Assembly: GCF_014109825.1 (NCBI RefSeq) | Contig: NZ_CP059576.1 | Coordinates: 2,630,001-2,694,000 of the forward strand | Source of the DNA: Legionella sp. PC997 | Lineage (GTDB): Bacteria; Pseudomonadota; Gammaproteobacteria; Legionellales; Legionellaceae | Length of the DNA: 64,000 bases | Direction: 5' to 3' | Part shown: piece by piece, positions 1 to 8,740 of the stretch | Position numbering within the stretch: the stretch's first letter is position 1 | How the letters are laid out: every line of letters starts with the position of its first letter | Notes under the pieces: generated by a model | What the model saw: the letters and a program-made list of their open reading frames with translations, nothing else | Databases searched by the model: none | What the model was told of the DNA's origin: nothing | Program-made: the position numbers and the translations under genes

Positions 1-1954
1 GGTTCTCTTTGAGAAGAAGATCATCAACAGATTTTCTAAGAGATCGTACCTTGGTTTGTTTTTGCTGAGGGTATCCGATTCGACCAAGAAATAAGACGGT
101 ATTTTCATGAGAAAGTACACGTAGATTTTTGGAGATTTTAAGAGCTATATTCTGTGAGAATTTTAATTGTGAAAATTCGGTTTGGGCATCAGCATAATAT
201 TGAAACATGAGTGGTGCAAAGTTAGGTTGCATGACTAAACCTAATTGAGTAGCAGTTAACCAAAATCGTTGCATAGCAGCACCCACTTTAAGAAAATACT
301 CGTTTTCATCAATTGAGCTTTTGGGAATAAGAAAAAAATGAGCGCTGCAAAATAAGCTTGGAAGGAGGTCTAATTCGAATTGATTGGTTTGTATTGCACC
401 TAATTTATTTAAAGTCGAAATTCGAGACCATGATTTAAGGGCCCATTTCATGATTCGTTGAGTTAAAGGATTAATACCTGTAGCAGCTATCGGTATGCCT
501 TGTTGGGCTCGATTTTCGGGGGAGAATACTTGCTGATGAATGGGAAAAAGTTCTGGCATTGTCATCCGTAATTTTGTAGCCAACATGGTGAGTTTTGCTA
601 TAGAAATTTTCTCTCTCAGCGATTCTAGCCATATAATATCAAACTCATTTCCTACTGATTCGATTAAAAGCTTTTTGGCATTACTGGTTAATTTTAATCG
701 CTTATAAATACCCCGATCCACCGATCTTATTTTGATGCAATAAGCTAATGGGTCTGGTTTTATTTTAGATTTCTTATGGAATGTAACTGAAATTTGGTGT
801 TGTGTACTTGAGTGAGATTCGATTTGATACTTAATCTCCAACCCAAATAAACTCGCAGCAATTTTTAATGTCTCAAGCAAGAATCCACCTGAAATTAAGG
901 TAGGTATACCTCCATAATCATAACAATTGGTTGACGTTTCATTATTAATTACCACTCTAATTTGTGAAGGACTAACCAGTATAAATCGCCAGGGCTGTGA
1001 ATTGTCACCGCTAGGTGCCCAACGAGCAAGCTCTAAAATTTTTTCAACTGTTGTGGAGGTTTCTGATAAAAAATCGCCCTTTTCTAGACTCGAAGAACTT
1101 AAGCGTTTTTTCATTAGAGCAATTTTCAATCTTTGTACTGGATTTCGATTTCCCCAAGGCATCCACCCTATACGATGTTTGCATAGATACGGGTCAAATA
1201 TATGATATCTTGGTAATGCATAAATAGTACCTCGGTGAAGTAATATTTTCAACGCTTCAGCACCCATAACGCCGGCGCATAACTGACAGGCAATTATCGT
1301 TGAGGGCCCCCTTTCTAAATCGAAATTAACACGGCTCGGATCAACTAAGTAATGGCGATTAAATAGCTTGGGGTTGAGTCCAACTAAAAATCGTACTGGA
1401 AGGTCTTTGAGATGATACCCATTAAATTGAAAGTACTCTTCAAACGTCATTTGACCTGGCATTATCACTAAATAACACGTCCCCATTCCTATAGGCCCCG
1501 CAGTAATTGCCGGAATATTCATTTCATAAGCGCGTTTAAATACTTGGGCTCTTATATCTAAAACAAAAAAATCCAAACCATCTACATAGAGATCCACCCC
1601 ACAGAGAAATTCATTGATATTATGTTGATTAATACCTTCTTTAAAACAGGTAATTTTTACATTGGGGTTGATGTTTTTAGCCATTTCGACAAGTACATCC
1701 ATTTTTGGCTGGTGAAGAGAATCAACGGTCGCTCCAACTTGTCTATTAAAATTCTGGATTTCAAAAGTATCCATCTCGGCAAGATGAAATTGTTCAATGC
1801 CTAGACGAATTAAGGTGAGTAAATGAATTCCACCCACTCCACCAAGTCCTGCGATAGCAATTTTTTTTGTTCTAAGAAAAACTTGCTCTTCTTCAGTAAG
1901 CCAACCGATGTTACGAGTAAAAGCGTTCCGATAATCAAACTGCTCATGCTCCAT
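1..1954 (-). CDS. ThiF-type adenylyltransferase fused to a nitroreductase-like domain (partial, C-terminus outside window)
   Basis: The frame is open from an ATG at 1954 to the window edge, about 651 residues, so the C-terminus is missing. An AAGGA sequence lies just upstream of the ATG. The N-terminal half is an E1/ThiF/MoeB fold: the nucleotide loop GLGGVGG at residues 36-42 is followed by the adenylation-site NFNRQ motif, with a CQLC cysteine pair further on. From about residue 300 a nitroreductase-like domain begins, with the FMN-family signature ARWAPSGDNSQPWRF near residue 310. This architecture matches the Rv1355c family. The reaction is not known; the fold suggests ATP-dependent adenylation of a carboxylate coupled to flavin redox chemistry. 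The preceding acyltransferase gene ends 54 bases upstream on the same strand, so the two are probably one operon. Domain assignment is firm, function is open. Confidence 0.85.
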   Translation of the reverse strand, partial: MEHEQFDYRNAFTRNIGWLTEEEQVFLRTKKIAIAGLGGVGGIHLLTLIRLGIEQFHLAEMDTFEIQNFNRQVGATVDSLHQPKMDVLVEMAKNINPNVKITCFKEGINQHNINEFLCGVDLYVDGLDFFVLDIRAQVFKRAYEMNIPAITAGPIGMGTCYLVIMPGQMTFEEYFQFNGYHLKDLPVRFLVGLNPKLFNRHYLVDPSRVNFDLERGPSTIIACQLCAGVMGAEALKILLHRGTIYALPRYHIFDPYLCKHRIGWMPWGNRNPVQRLKIALMKKRLSSSSLEKGDFLSETSTTVEKILELARWAPSGDNSQPWRFILVSPSQIRVVINNETSTNCYDYGGIPTLISGGFLLETLKIAASLFGLEIKYQIESHSSTQHQISVTFHKKSKIKPDPLAYCIKIRSVDRGIYKRLKLTSNAKKLLIESVGNEFDIIWLESLREKISIAKLTMLATKLRMTMPELFPIHQQVFSPENRAQQGIPIAATGINPLTQRIMKWALKSWSRISTLNKLGAIQTNQFELDLLPSLFCSAHFFLIPKSSIDENEYFLKVGAAMQRFWLTATQLGLVMQPNFAPLMFQYYADAQTEFSQLKFSQNIALKISKNLRVLSHENTVLFLGRIGYPQQKQTKVRSLRKSVDDLLLKEN

Positions 1955-2008
1955 AATTAGTTCCTTGTCATTTCGATATTCCTCATCTTTTTAAATTATA
2001 TTCCTTTT

Positions 2009-2812
2009 TTATTTAATTAATTTGATTTTTATCATTGTTATAGTTAAAAGAACAATCGTATAAAGAGGTTTCGTAGCCTTACATTTCATGATTTTGTGAT
2101 AAAGTTTGGGGTGTTTTATCAAATGGTTATGAAATCCCCGTACTGCAAGATTCACTGTATTTTGGATCGTAATTGGATTTAGGAAAAAAACCTGCTCCCC
2201 TTGTTCAGAATGAGGATTAATCTTATTGAAGTACTTATCCATTTTAGAAGAAGAACGTGCTTGTTTGTGAAAGGTAGAATTTATTTTTTCAGATAAGTTG
2301 TAGGTGATTACATTCCCATGTTCTAGTCGATATCTGTCAATGTTTAGTTTTTTTAAGGTATCGAGCATTAATTGTATGACATGAGGGGGTGTTTTTTCTT
2401 TTGGATTGGGCCATGAGGGAGGGTATTTTAGAGAATATTCCAAGGTACCCGACGATGAAGCCAAACCGCAACAATATTTATTCTTAAAAGGGTATAATAA
2501 AAATAATTTTAAAACGTGTTTTGTCATGGCATATGAAATAATACCCGAGTGCTTATAAGAGGTATCAACAACCACGTTTCCAAAATAAACCAGCACATCC
2601 TTTTTAAAATGTATTATAGAAACACCTATGGTTGAAACGAGTTTTTTTGTTTTCTTATCGTAAAATAAAAGTACATAATCTCTTGGAGCCACATAATCCA
2701 GCAAAGTCTCCTTGTCTAAAAATAAATACTCTTGATGAAGTGTTACATAATCGGATTTTTGCTTACTACTTAAATGGGCGGGCTTTACCACAACCAAATC
2801 TATTTTTTTCAT
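2009..2812 (-). CDS. GNAT-like acyltransferase, possibly N-acyl amino acid synthase-like
   Basis: A 267-residue protein from ATG 2812; an in-frame TTG at 2827 would add five residues. The central part (VVVDTSYKHSGIISYAM, around residues 93-110) resembles the acyl-CoA-binding turn of the GNAT/acyl-homoserine lactone synthase superfamily, in degenerate form. The C-terminus is basic and hydrophobic (ITMIKIKLIK). It is followed after 54 bases by the ThiF-nitroreductase gene on the same strand. Start choice is unclear: the best ribosome site (AAAGGAG near 2845) fits a GTG in another frame that gives only a 23-codon peptide overlapping this start. The acyltransferase call is an inference from a weak motif and from the neighbour; substrate unknown. 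Confidence 0.6.
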   Translation of the reverse strand: MKKIDLVVVKPAHLSSKQKSDYVTLHQEYLFLDKETLLDYVAPRDYVLLFYDKKTKKLVSTIGVSIIHFKKDVLVYFGNVVVDTSYKHSGIISYAMTKHVLKLFLLYPFKNKYCCGLASSSGTLEYSLKYPPSWPNPKEKTPPHVIQLMLDTLKKLNIDRYRLEHGNVITYNLSEKINSTFHKQARSSSKMDKYFNKINPHSEQGEQVFFLNPITIQNTVNLAVRGFHNHLIKHPKLYHKIMKCKATKPLYTIVLLTITMIKIKLIK

Positions 2813-2913
2813 AAGACACCAAAACAAATTTTTTCACTAAGTTCTCCTTTCCTTGGGTAAAAATTCTCTGTCCTATTTCATAAATAAGAATATATACTTC
2901 AGCCAAGTATCAC

Positions 2914-2943
2914 TTTACAAACCTTAGACTATTATAGTATAAT
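2914..2943 (+). promoter_or_regulatory. Putative sigma-70 promoter
   Basis: TTTACA (2914-2919) and TATAAT (2938-2943) are separated by 18 bases, upstream of the plus-strand gene at 3028. The leader would be about 78 bases. Found by eye only. Confidence 0.4.
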
Positions 2944-3027
2944 ATTTGAGCAATATGATTAATTTATGATGCTATTTTTTTATTCTGGTTTGTTTAAAGA
3001 TACATTTCAATACCGATTCATGGGCTT

Positions 3028-3603
3028 ATGCAATATAAAATTACCGCCCAATTTGCTCGAGGCGAAGAAAAAGTAATTGCCGAATTTAGTGACTTAAGTG
3101 ACACACGCATTTTTATCGCAAAGAAAATTGCTCACTCTGAGCTTGGAAAGCAAAGAATTATCTTCAGGCTCTATGATGATTCTGATTTATTACAAGAATT
3201 TAATAGGGAAAATATCTCTGTTTCCTATGCAAAATATGCGGAGGGAAATGGGGATCTCAATTTCATTCAGTTTACATTCCACGTACTCATTAAAATAGAG
3301 AATGCATTAACAAAGAAAAGAATCGCCAATTTTAATGATAAAAATGATGCGAATTTATTCATGGTGGGTAAATGCGAACTAGATTACACCCTAGGAAATG
3401 ACGATCTGTTATTTTTATTTAAAGAACAATACTTAATTGATACTTTAAATAAAACGATCGCTACTCATCGGAAAAAAGAAACTACTCGTATTACAGGAAA
3501 TGAACAAGCAGCAAAATTTCATCCTACCCCCATGCCAAGACGTCCTACACCGCCAGGTGGCCCTAGTGATTATTGGATTGAGGAAGAAGATATTCCTACT
3601 TAA
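3028..3603 (+). CDS. Hypothetical protein with two internal repeats and proline-rich, acidic tail
   Basis: A 191-residue protein of no family I recognise. It appears to contain two diverged copies of one unit of about 65 residues: residues 3-60 and roughly 88-145 align as ITAQF...EKVIAEFSDLSD.RIFIAKK against VLIKI..TKKRIANFNDKND.NLFMVGK, each followed by a polar stretch and a LYD.SDLL/LFKEQYL segment. The tail after residue 165 is proline-rich (HPTPMPRRPTPPGGP) and ends in an acidic patch, EEEDIPT. Acidic clusters near the C-terminus occur in Dot/Icm substrates, so an effector role is possible but unproven. There is no signal peptide and no membrane segment. The ribosome site before the ATG is poor. 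Confidence 0.65.
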   Translation: MQYKITAQFARGEEKVIAEFSDLSDTRIFIAKKIAHSELGKQRIIFRLYDDSDLLQEFNRENISVSYAKYAEGNGDLNFIQFTFHVLIKIENALTKKRIANFNDKNDANLFMVGKCELDYTLGNDDLLFLFKEQYLIDTLNKTIATHRKKETTRITGNEQAAKFHPTPMPRRPTPPGGPSDYWIEEEDIPT

Positions 3604-3646
3604 AGAAATGGAAAAAATTCAGTAACTTTGCACGTAACCACTTTTT

Positions 3647-3970
3647 TCAAGCGTGTGCTCCGGGCCTAGTAGCAACTACTTCTTCGTTAATCTCAAGGAT
3701 AAAAGTCTCTAAAATTTCTTTAACTTCAGCACAAATATTTATTTTACTTTGAGTATTTATATTCTTGATATAGTGTTCTGGATGATTCAAAAGATCCTCC
3801 AAAAGCGCAATTTCTCCCGATATGAAATCATGCGATTTCCCATCAATAATAACCTGAATTGAATTAATTACATTAGGATCCTTTTGTTTTCTCAACCGAT
3901 TGAGTATGGATTCAACGTGGATCTTAAACGTATTGATTTCTATAAAAAATTTATAATTCGATTTAAACAT
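3647..3970 (-). CDS. Hypothetical 107-residue protein
   Basis: A small acidic to neutral protein, convergent with the preceding gene and divergent from the next. No signal peptide or membrane segment. It is predicted mostly helical with a FFIEINTFKIHVE start. I do not recognise the family. The reading frame has codon use like its neighbours, and the intergenic spaces around it are short, which favours a real gene. Function unknown. Confidence 0.5.
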   Translation of the reverse strand: MFKSNYKFFIEINTFKIHVESILNRLRKQKDPNVINSIQVIIDGKSHDFISGEIALLEDLLNHPEHYIKNINTQSKINICAEVKEILETFILEINEEVVATRPGAHA

Positions 3971-4021
3971 AATAAATATTTAATTAATTAAAATTCTTGC
4001 CACAAATATCAAAAAGTTGCA

Positions 4022-4038
4022 ATATTGTATAACAATAT
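4022..4038. promoter_or_regulatory. Palindrome ATATTGT-ATA-ACAATAT in a divergent promoter region
   Basis: A perfect 7-base inverted repeat with a 3-base centre lies between the divergent genes starting at 3970 and 4058, 20 bases before the latter's ATG. It could be an operator; AT-richness makes chance plausible. Confidence 0.3.
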
Positions 4039-4057
4039 ATAACTTCATTCCATTTTC

Positions 4058-4939
4058 ATGCAAAGCAAACCTGCTTTTTTCGCACCGTCCAACTCCTATT
4101 CTCCAGATCACTTTGATTCCACGTTTCGTAAACTAGTATTGGACGCATATGAAAAACGATTTAATAGCGCAGCAGATGCTAAACTCTACTTAGCTCTTTG
4201 CGGTGTAGACTTGGAATCTACAGTTAAAATTCTGTTAACAATGGAAAAAAATAATTTACTCGATATCTCCATAGAACACGCTATTTTTGCCCCTGTTGGC
4301 TGTGGTGATATTGCAAATGCATTTTGTACTTTAATGACTGGGGATGCAATGATTATCTCCAAGAACGAAAAAACCACTCTTCAGAGTCTGGACAAAGAGC
4401 TCGAGAAGGACTTACCAACCGTTGTTCGCATTGAAATACCAGGACATTCCTATGTCATGCTGGCTTGTGAAAAAACATCTCAAGGAGTTTGGGGGTATGT
4501 ATATCAATCCAATGTAGCCTATCAGATGGAAGATAACTCGTTTTCTCTTGCGGCATGGTTGAAGGACGCAAAGTCCTTAAAAACAAATCTATCAGAACAT
4601 TTGCGAAAATTGGCTCGACTGCTTAACCCCAGTGTTCCTAATTTAGAGAAAGAAAGCATCTATATGGAATTATATACCGCCCAACCCATCGTCGAGGTAA
4701 AAGTCCCTGCAAACATGGAGGAAATGATCTCATATATTAATAAGAATCCTTTATTCAAATATAAAGTCAACACAGTTTGTGCTCAAGATATGTTATTAAT
4801 TGCAGAACGCATCAAAAACCTAATTATCCAAAATACAGAAGAACAAGATCTGCCTCTGGATGTCTATATTGCCAAAATGAAAAAGGAACTGGAAGTTTCT
4901 TCTGAAGTAGAATATCAAATTATAATGGAACCCATCTAA
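4058..4939 (+). CDS. Hypothetical protein, possible papain-like cysteine protease fold
   Basis: A 293-residue soluble protein without signal peptide. The central segment has the order expected of papain-fold enzymes: a cysteine at the start of a helix (VGCGDIANAF, C82), a histidine in a beta strand (IPGHSYVML, H130), and a polar residue in the next strand (GYVYQSN, Q150 or N152). This is only a pattern match; I cannot name a family. C90 is an alternative nucleophile. The C-terminal 90 residues are helical and charged. The upstream region carries an inverted repeat at 4022-4038 but no PmrA-type box. A Legionella effector is a reasonable guess; a housekeeping role cannot be excluded. Confidence 0.6.
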   Translation: MQSKPAFFAPSNSYSPDHFDSTFRKLVLDAYEKRFNSAADAKLYLALCGVDLESTVKILLTMEKNNLLDISIEHAIFAPVGCGDIANAFCTLMTGDAMIISKNEKTTLQSLDKELEKDLPTVVRIEIPGHSYVMLACEKTSQGVWGYVYQSNVAYQMEDNSFSLAAWLKDAKSLKTNLSEHLRKLARLLNPSVPNLEKESIYMELYTAQPIVEVKVPANMEEMISYINKNPLFKYKVNTVCAQDMLLIAERIKNLIIQNTEEQDLPLDVYIAKMKKELEVSSEVEYQIIMEPI

Positions 4940-5045
4940 GTAAGGGATCAAATAAAATCGGTTAATAATAGGGTTTAGGGCTTTCATTTTTTATTGATGT
5001 ACAATTATGTTACAATGTGGGCAACAATCAATTTGGAACTAACCC

Positions 5046-6266
5046 GTGTTTTCCTCAGTATCTAACAATTACCAATGGATAGCCAGTCTCTATTTTTTTC
5101 AAAGTATACCCTATGTGGTTGTTACCTTGATTGCAACCATTATGTACCAGCAATATGGAATGAATAATACCCAAGCAGCATTTTTAACAAGCTTATTCAT
5201 GCTACCCTGGACAATTAAGCCTCTTTTTGCTCCTTTTCTTGAGCAGGTTGCTACGAAAAAAAAATTAACATTGTATGCTCAAACCTTTATATCTCTAATT
5301 TTTATGCTATTGGCATTTTGTGTCGAAAATCCCTATTTTCTAGTGATTAGTTCAATCGGTTTTGCGGGTCTTGCTTTTATTTCTTCGCTCCATGATATTG
5401 TTTCTGACGGTATTTACTTGCTTAATTTAAATGATGAAGAGCAAAAAAAATATGTGGCTTTCCGCAGCTTTTTTTATCAAATGGGTCGATTACTGATTAA
5501 AGGTGGATTGTTAGCTCTTATGGGCGGTTTAGCTGTATATTATAAAATTAATGCATGGCAAATATTTTTCTTTACCTTATTCATTATTGGATTTTTACTT
5601 ACCTTTTTTCATAAAATCCAAATCCCGGAAATCCAGAACAAAGTGGACTTGTTTCATCTGAATTATTGGACAATTTTTAAAACACTTTTTTTCGATACTC
5701 AAATTTATTCCATACTGCTCTTTATCTTTTTATACAATTTTTCCGAAGCGCAAATGCAAAAAATTATTCCTTTATATTTGTTAGATAAAGGAGGATTAGG
5801 ACTCAATATATCTCAAGTTGGCCAGCTCTATGGTATATTTGGCAGTCTATTTCTGATGTTGGGGATCTTTGTTTCAGGCTGGCTTATTACACGTTATGCC
5901 CTCAAAAAGTGCCTAAAAAATGTGACATTATTCCTCCTTCTAGGCCATTTGCTTTTTCTTTTATTTCCTTTTTTTCGTGTACATCAAGTACTAATCTATT
6001 TAGTCATTTTGTCGAGTCAATTTACAGTAGGCTTAGCTAATGGGACTTATATGGGCTATCTCTTAATGATTGCCAATAGAAGTAATTATCCAATGTCTAT
6101 GTATACTATCTGTACTTCAATCATGGCTTTAAGTTATGTATTTTTTGGCGCTTTTAGTGGTTGGATAGAACAAAAACTAGGTTATTCCGGTTTTTTTCTC
6201 TATATTTTTGCAGCCAATCTAGCGCTCCTTTTTATTACCCATAGAGCGATGAATCGATATGAGTAA
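5046..6266 (+). CDS. MFS transporter, AmpG/PAT-like
   Basis: A 406-residue membrane protein starting at GTG 5046, with about 12 hydrophobic segments and no signal peptide. The first cytoplasmic stretch (FMLPWTIKPLFAPFLEQ) and the segment LHDIVSDGIYLLNL resemble the AmpG-like PAT branch of the major facilitator superfamily, which imports muropeptides or similar small solutes. Key features are the K-P-L-F-AP loop after TM2 and an acidic D in TM4-5 (HDIVSDG). The stop codon overlaps the start of the downstream LuxR-type regulator by eight bases, so the two are translationally coupled. Substrate is unknown; the coupling suggests that the regulator responds to, or controls, uptake of the transported compound. 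Confidence 0.8.
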   Translation: MFSSVSNNYQWIASLYFFQSIPYVVVTLIATIMYQQYGMNNTQAAFLTSLFMLPWTIKPLFAPFLEQVATKKKLTLYAQTFISLIFMLLAFCVENPYFLVISSIGFAGLAFISSLHDIVSDGIYLLNLNDEEQKKYVAFRSFFYQMGRLLIKGGLLALMGGLAVYYKINAWQIFFFTLFIIGFLLTFFHKIQIPEIQNKVDLFHLNYWTIFKTLFFDTQIYSILLFIFLYNFSEAQMQKIIPLYLLDKGGLGLNISQVGQLYGIFGSLFLMLGIFVSGWLITRYALKKCLKNVTLFLLLGHLLFLLFPFFRVHQVLIYLVILSSQFTVGLANGTYMGYLLMIANRSNYPMSMYTICTSIMALSYVFFGAFSGWIEQKLGYSGFFLYIFAANLALLFITHRAMNRYE

Positions 6267-6999
6267 TTTGCTTGTATTATTAGAAAATGAATTGGTGCAA
6301 GCTTCCTCCCTATCTGAATGTGATCATGCCTTGGGTTCTTATTTAAGCAAGAAAGATATAACAACCTTTTCGTTCACTTATTATGCCTATCACCCCAATT
6401 CAGCGAATCGTTTAAAATATGATATGTGTTCTGCCAATTTCAAATCCTGGCACCAGCATTATCTTGCGGAGCAATACCAAAATATCGATAGCACACTGAA
6501 TTTTGTTTATAATAATCACTTGCCTATTTATTGGAATTTAAAGCAACAATTAGCACAGGCAACAACTTTCTCAGAACGAAAAATGCGAGAAGACTCGATC
6601 GCCTTCGGTGCGGAATCAGGTTTATCAATTCCAATTCATGGTCCGCATAATAATTTTGCAATCCTATTATTAGTACAAATGCAAAACCAACAATGTCATT
6701 TGAAAGACAACCGAGCTCAATATGAATTCTTTGTCGCAGCACATCTTTACTATCACTACATTCAGACGCATCTATTAGATCAGGTGAGCGAAAAAGAATC
6801 CTTTCACTTAACTCAACGCGAAATTCAATGCTTGTTGTTAATTGCTGAACAGTGTTCTGTTAAAGAGATGTCGCAACGTCTTGAGATCAGTGAGAGAACG
6901 ATTAATTTTCATATTCAAAAAATCAATAGAAAACTAGGAACCAAAAATAAATACCAATCTTTGGCAAAGGCATTGGAATTCCAATTATTAACATTATGA
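6259..6999 (+). CDS. LuxR-family regulator with autoinducer-binding-like domain (LuxR solo)
   Basis: A 246-residue protein. Residues 20-165 resemble the autoinducer-binding domain: the conserved pattern W-x3-Y-x4-Y-x3-D is visible as W64, Y68, Y73, D77, with W92 and the later GLSIPIHG segment; the usual D-P pair is D77-S78. Residues 186-245 are a GerE-type helix-turn-helix (LTQREIQCLLLIA ... SERTINFHIQKINRKLG). No acyl-homoserine lactone synthase gene is present in this window, so it is a solo candidate. Its ATG lies inside the end of the transporter gene (8-base overlap), suggesting co-expression. The secreted chitinase gene follows 78 bases downstream and could be a target, but this is only proximity. 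Confidence 0.85.
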   Translation: MSNLLVLLENELVQASSLSECDHALGSYLSKKDITTFSFTYYAYHPNSANRLKYDMCSANFKSWHQHYLAEQYQNIDSTLNFVYNNHLPIYWNLKQQLAQATTFSERKMREDSIAFGAESGLSIPIHGPHNNFAILLLVQMQNQQCHLKDNRAQYEFFVAAHLYYHYIQTHLLDQVSEKESFHLTQREIQCLLLIAEQCSVKEMSQRLEISERTINFHIQKINRKLGTKNKYQSLAKALEFQLLTL

Positions 7000-7077
7000 C
7001 CCCTGTCATAATTGACAGTGGTTATTTATTAATCATACGGATTAAAATTTAACTTCCTGTCTCATTGGAGGAAGATA

Positions 7078-8592
7078 ATGACTTTAAAGAAAATTATACA
7101 AATAATCACTCTCTCTGTGTTTCTTATTCCCGCTGTAGCAAATGCTGCTTTAACCTTATACACCACCAATTGGTCCATGTATGGGCAAAACCCTTATGAA
7201 TATGACGGTGCTTATAAAATTGGTCGCCCCTATGGACAATTGGCTTATGTTTCTAATCCTGAAATGGTTGCTCAATTTAATAAGGCTGATGTCATCGCCT
7301 GGAGTTTTCTACAAGTTTGGAATAGTAAGGATCCCAATCAAGCCCTTTACCAAATTCCCTCCAGTTGGGATGGTTTAATGCATTTTGCTGATCTCTGGGG
7401 TGAGTTGCCTCTTGAGGGTTCATGGATATCACCTTTGCCTCCGGAGACTAAAGATTTTCTTAATTTTTGCACCGCGAATCAAGGAAGTTGTGCTTCGGTA
7501 CAAATGAATGGCAATACAGGCCAAAAAGAATTATTTAATTACACGGACCAAAAAGGTGTAGGGCAACTTAACAGCTTTGGTGCTTTTATAAATTCCAATA
7601 AATATACCGCAAAACGAATTATTGCCATTGGTGGAGCAAATACCCCCGATAATAAAGGAATTAGTACTGCCACATTTGCAGCCATATTTGCTAATCAAAA
7701 TAAATTCCTAAATCAATTCAAATCATGGATGAATCATTTTAAAAATTTAAAAGGAATTGATTATGATTTCGAACCCCCTATTGATCTACAAACAGGTGGT
7801 CAATTACCTCCTGATGCAAATACATTGGCTGACTACAAACACCTTTTTGATTTAGTCAAAGCCAGTCGTCAAACTTTAGGAAAAGATGCTTATATTTCAG
7901 TAACCATTACCGTAAATAAAGAGTATTTGGAAAAGATTAACCAATCAGTAGATGGTGGTTGGTTTAAACAAATCGCAAATTATGTTGATAGCGTTAATTT
8001 GATGACTTATGATTTACATGGTCCCTGGTCACAAAGCAGTGATCCTTATACCGCAGTTCATGCTTATCTGAAGCAACCCGATACCAGCCGTAAAGATGAA
8101 TTTGCGATTAACTATGCAACGGACTCCATCACCGAACAAGTTCTCGCATATGGAATGCCCAAAGCCAAATTACAAGTAGGTTTAGCTGCCTACGGACGTG
8201 GTTTTTCAGGGGTAAATACAGGCGACAACACCGCCCTTCCAGGTTTTGAACAACCTTGGACAGGTGCCAGTCATTTTGCTTCTGAATATTCAATTCAAGA
8301 TGGTCTATTGCCTTATAAATCCGTGGATAAATTGGTGAAACAGCTGAATTACAAGATTATTCATATAAATGCCATGGATCAAAACAATAATTCGTTCATT
8401 ACTGGTTCTTACCTCTACAATTCAACAGCCAAACAATTTGTTGGCTATCAATCACCAGAGGTAGTTAAGTCTGTATGTAGATTTATTAAGAGTAAACAAC
8501 TTAAAGGCGCCATTATGTGGAGTGCGGATACAGACTTACCTGTTTCCAATCCAAACAGCTTGGTTGCTGCTTATAAAAGTCTATGTAATTAA
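7078..8592 (+). CDS. Secreted GH18 chitinase
   Basis: A 504-residue protein with a Sec signal peptide (MTLKKIIQIITLSVFLIPAVANAA, cleavage near residue 24) and a glycoside hydrolase 18 barrel. The catalytic motif is KGIDYDFEP, with D228, D230 and the acid/base E232, so the active site looks intact; the DxxDxDxE consensus lacks the first Asp. Further GH18 features are MTYDLHGPW (around residue 312) and IMWSADTD near the end. A good ribosome site (GGAGG) precedes the ATG. Substrate would be chitin or a related N-acetylglucosamine polymer; secretion by the type II system is likely by analogy with Legionella chitinase but not shown. It differs from the ChiA-like enzyme further right in size and architecture. 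Confidence 0.88.
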   Translation: MTLKKIIQIITLSVFLIPAVANAALTLYTTNWSMYGQNPYEYDGAYKIGRPYGQLAYVSNPEMVAQFNKADVIAWSFLQVWNSKDPNQALYQIPSSWDGLMHFADLWGELPLEGSWISPLPPETKDFLNFCTANQGSCASVQMNGNTGQKELFNYTDQKGVGQLNSFGAFINSNKYTAKRIIAIGGANTPDNKGISTATFAAIFANQNKFLNQFKSWMNHFKNLKGIDYDFEPPIDLQTGGQLPPDANTLADYKHLFDLVKASRQTLGKDAYISVTITVNKEYLEKINQSVDGGWFKQIANYVDSVNLMTYDLHGPWSQSSDPYTAVHAYLKQPDTSRKDEFAINYATDSITEQVLAYGMPKAKLQVGLAAYGRGFSGVNTGDNTALPGFEQPWTGASHFASEYSIQDGLLPYKSVDKLVKQLNYKIIHINAMDQNNNSFITGSYLYNSTAKQFVGYQSPEVVKSVCRFIKSKQLKGAIMWSADTDLPVSNPNSLVAAYKSLCN

Positions 8593-8602
8593 TCCTCGGC
8601 AG

Positions 8603-8633
8603 CCTGGGTGAAGCGTAGCGAAGCCCAGGTTTT
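8603..8633 (+). terminator. Hairpin with T-run after the chitinase gene (dispersed repeat family)
   Basis: CCTGGG (8603-8608) pairs with CCCAGG (8624-8629), followed by TTTT. The intervening GAAGCGTAGCGAAG is typical of an intergenic repeat common in bacteria that can act as a terminator. A further CACCCAGGCT piece lies near 8672. Confidence 0.55.
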
Positions 8634-8740
8634 CCTAACACAGATTTCTCGGATCATGCCTAGATTACCAGACACCCAGGCTTGAATACTTACTTCCCAT
8701 TAACTATGATTGAAGATATAAAATTTTAAAATCAGAAACA

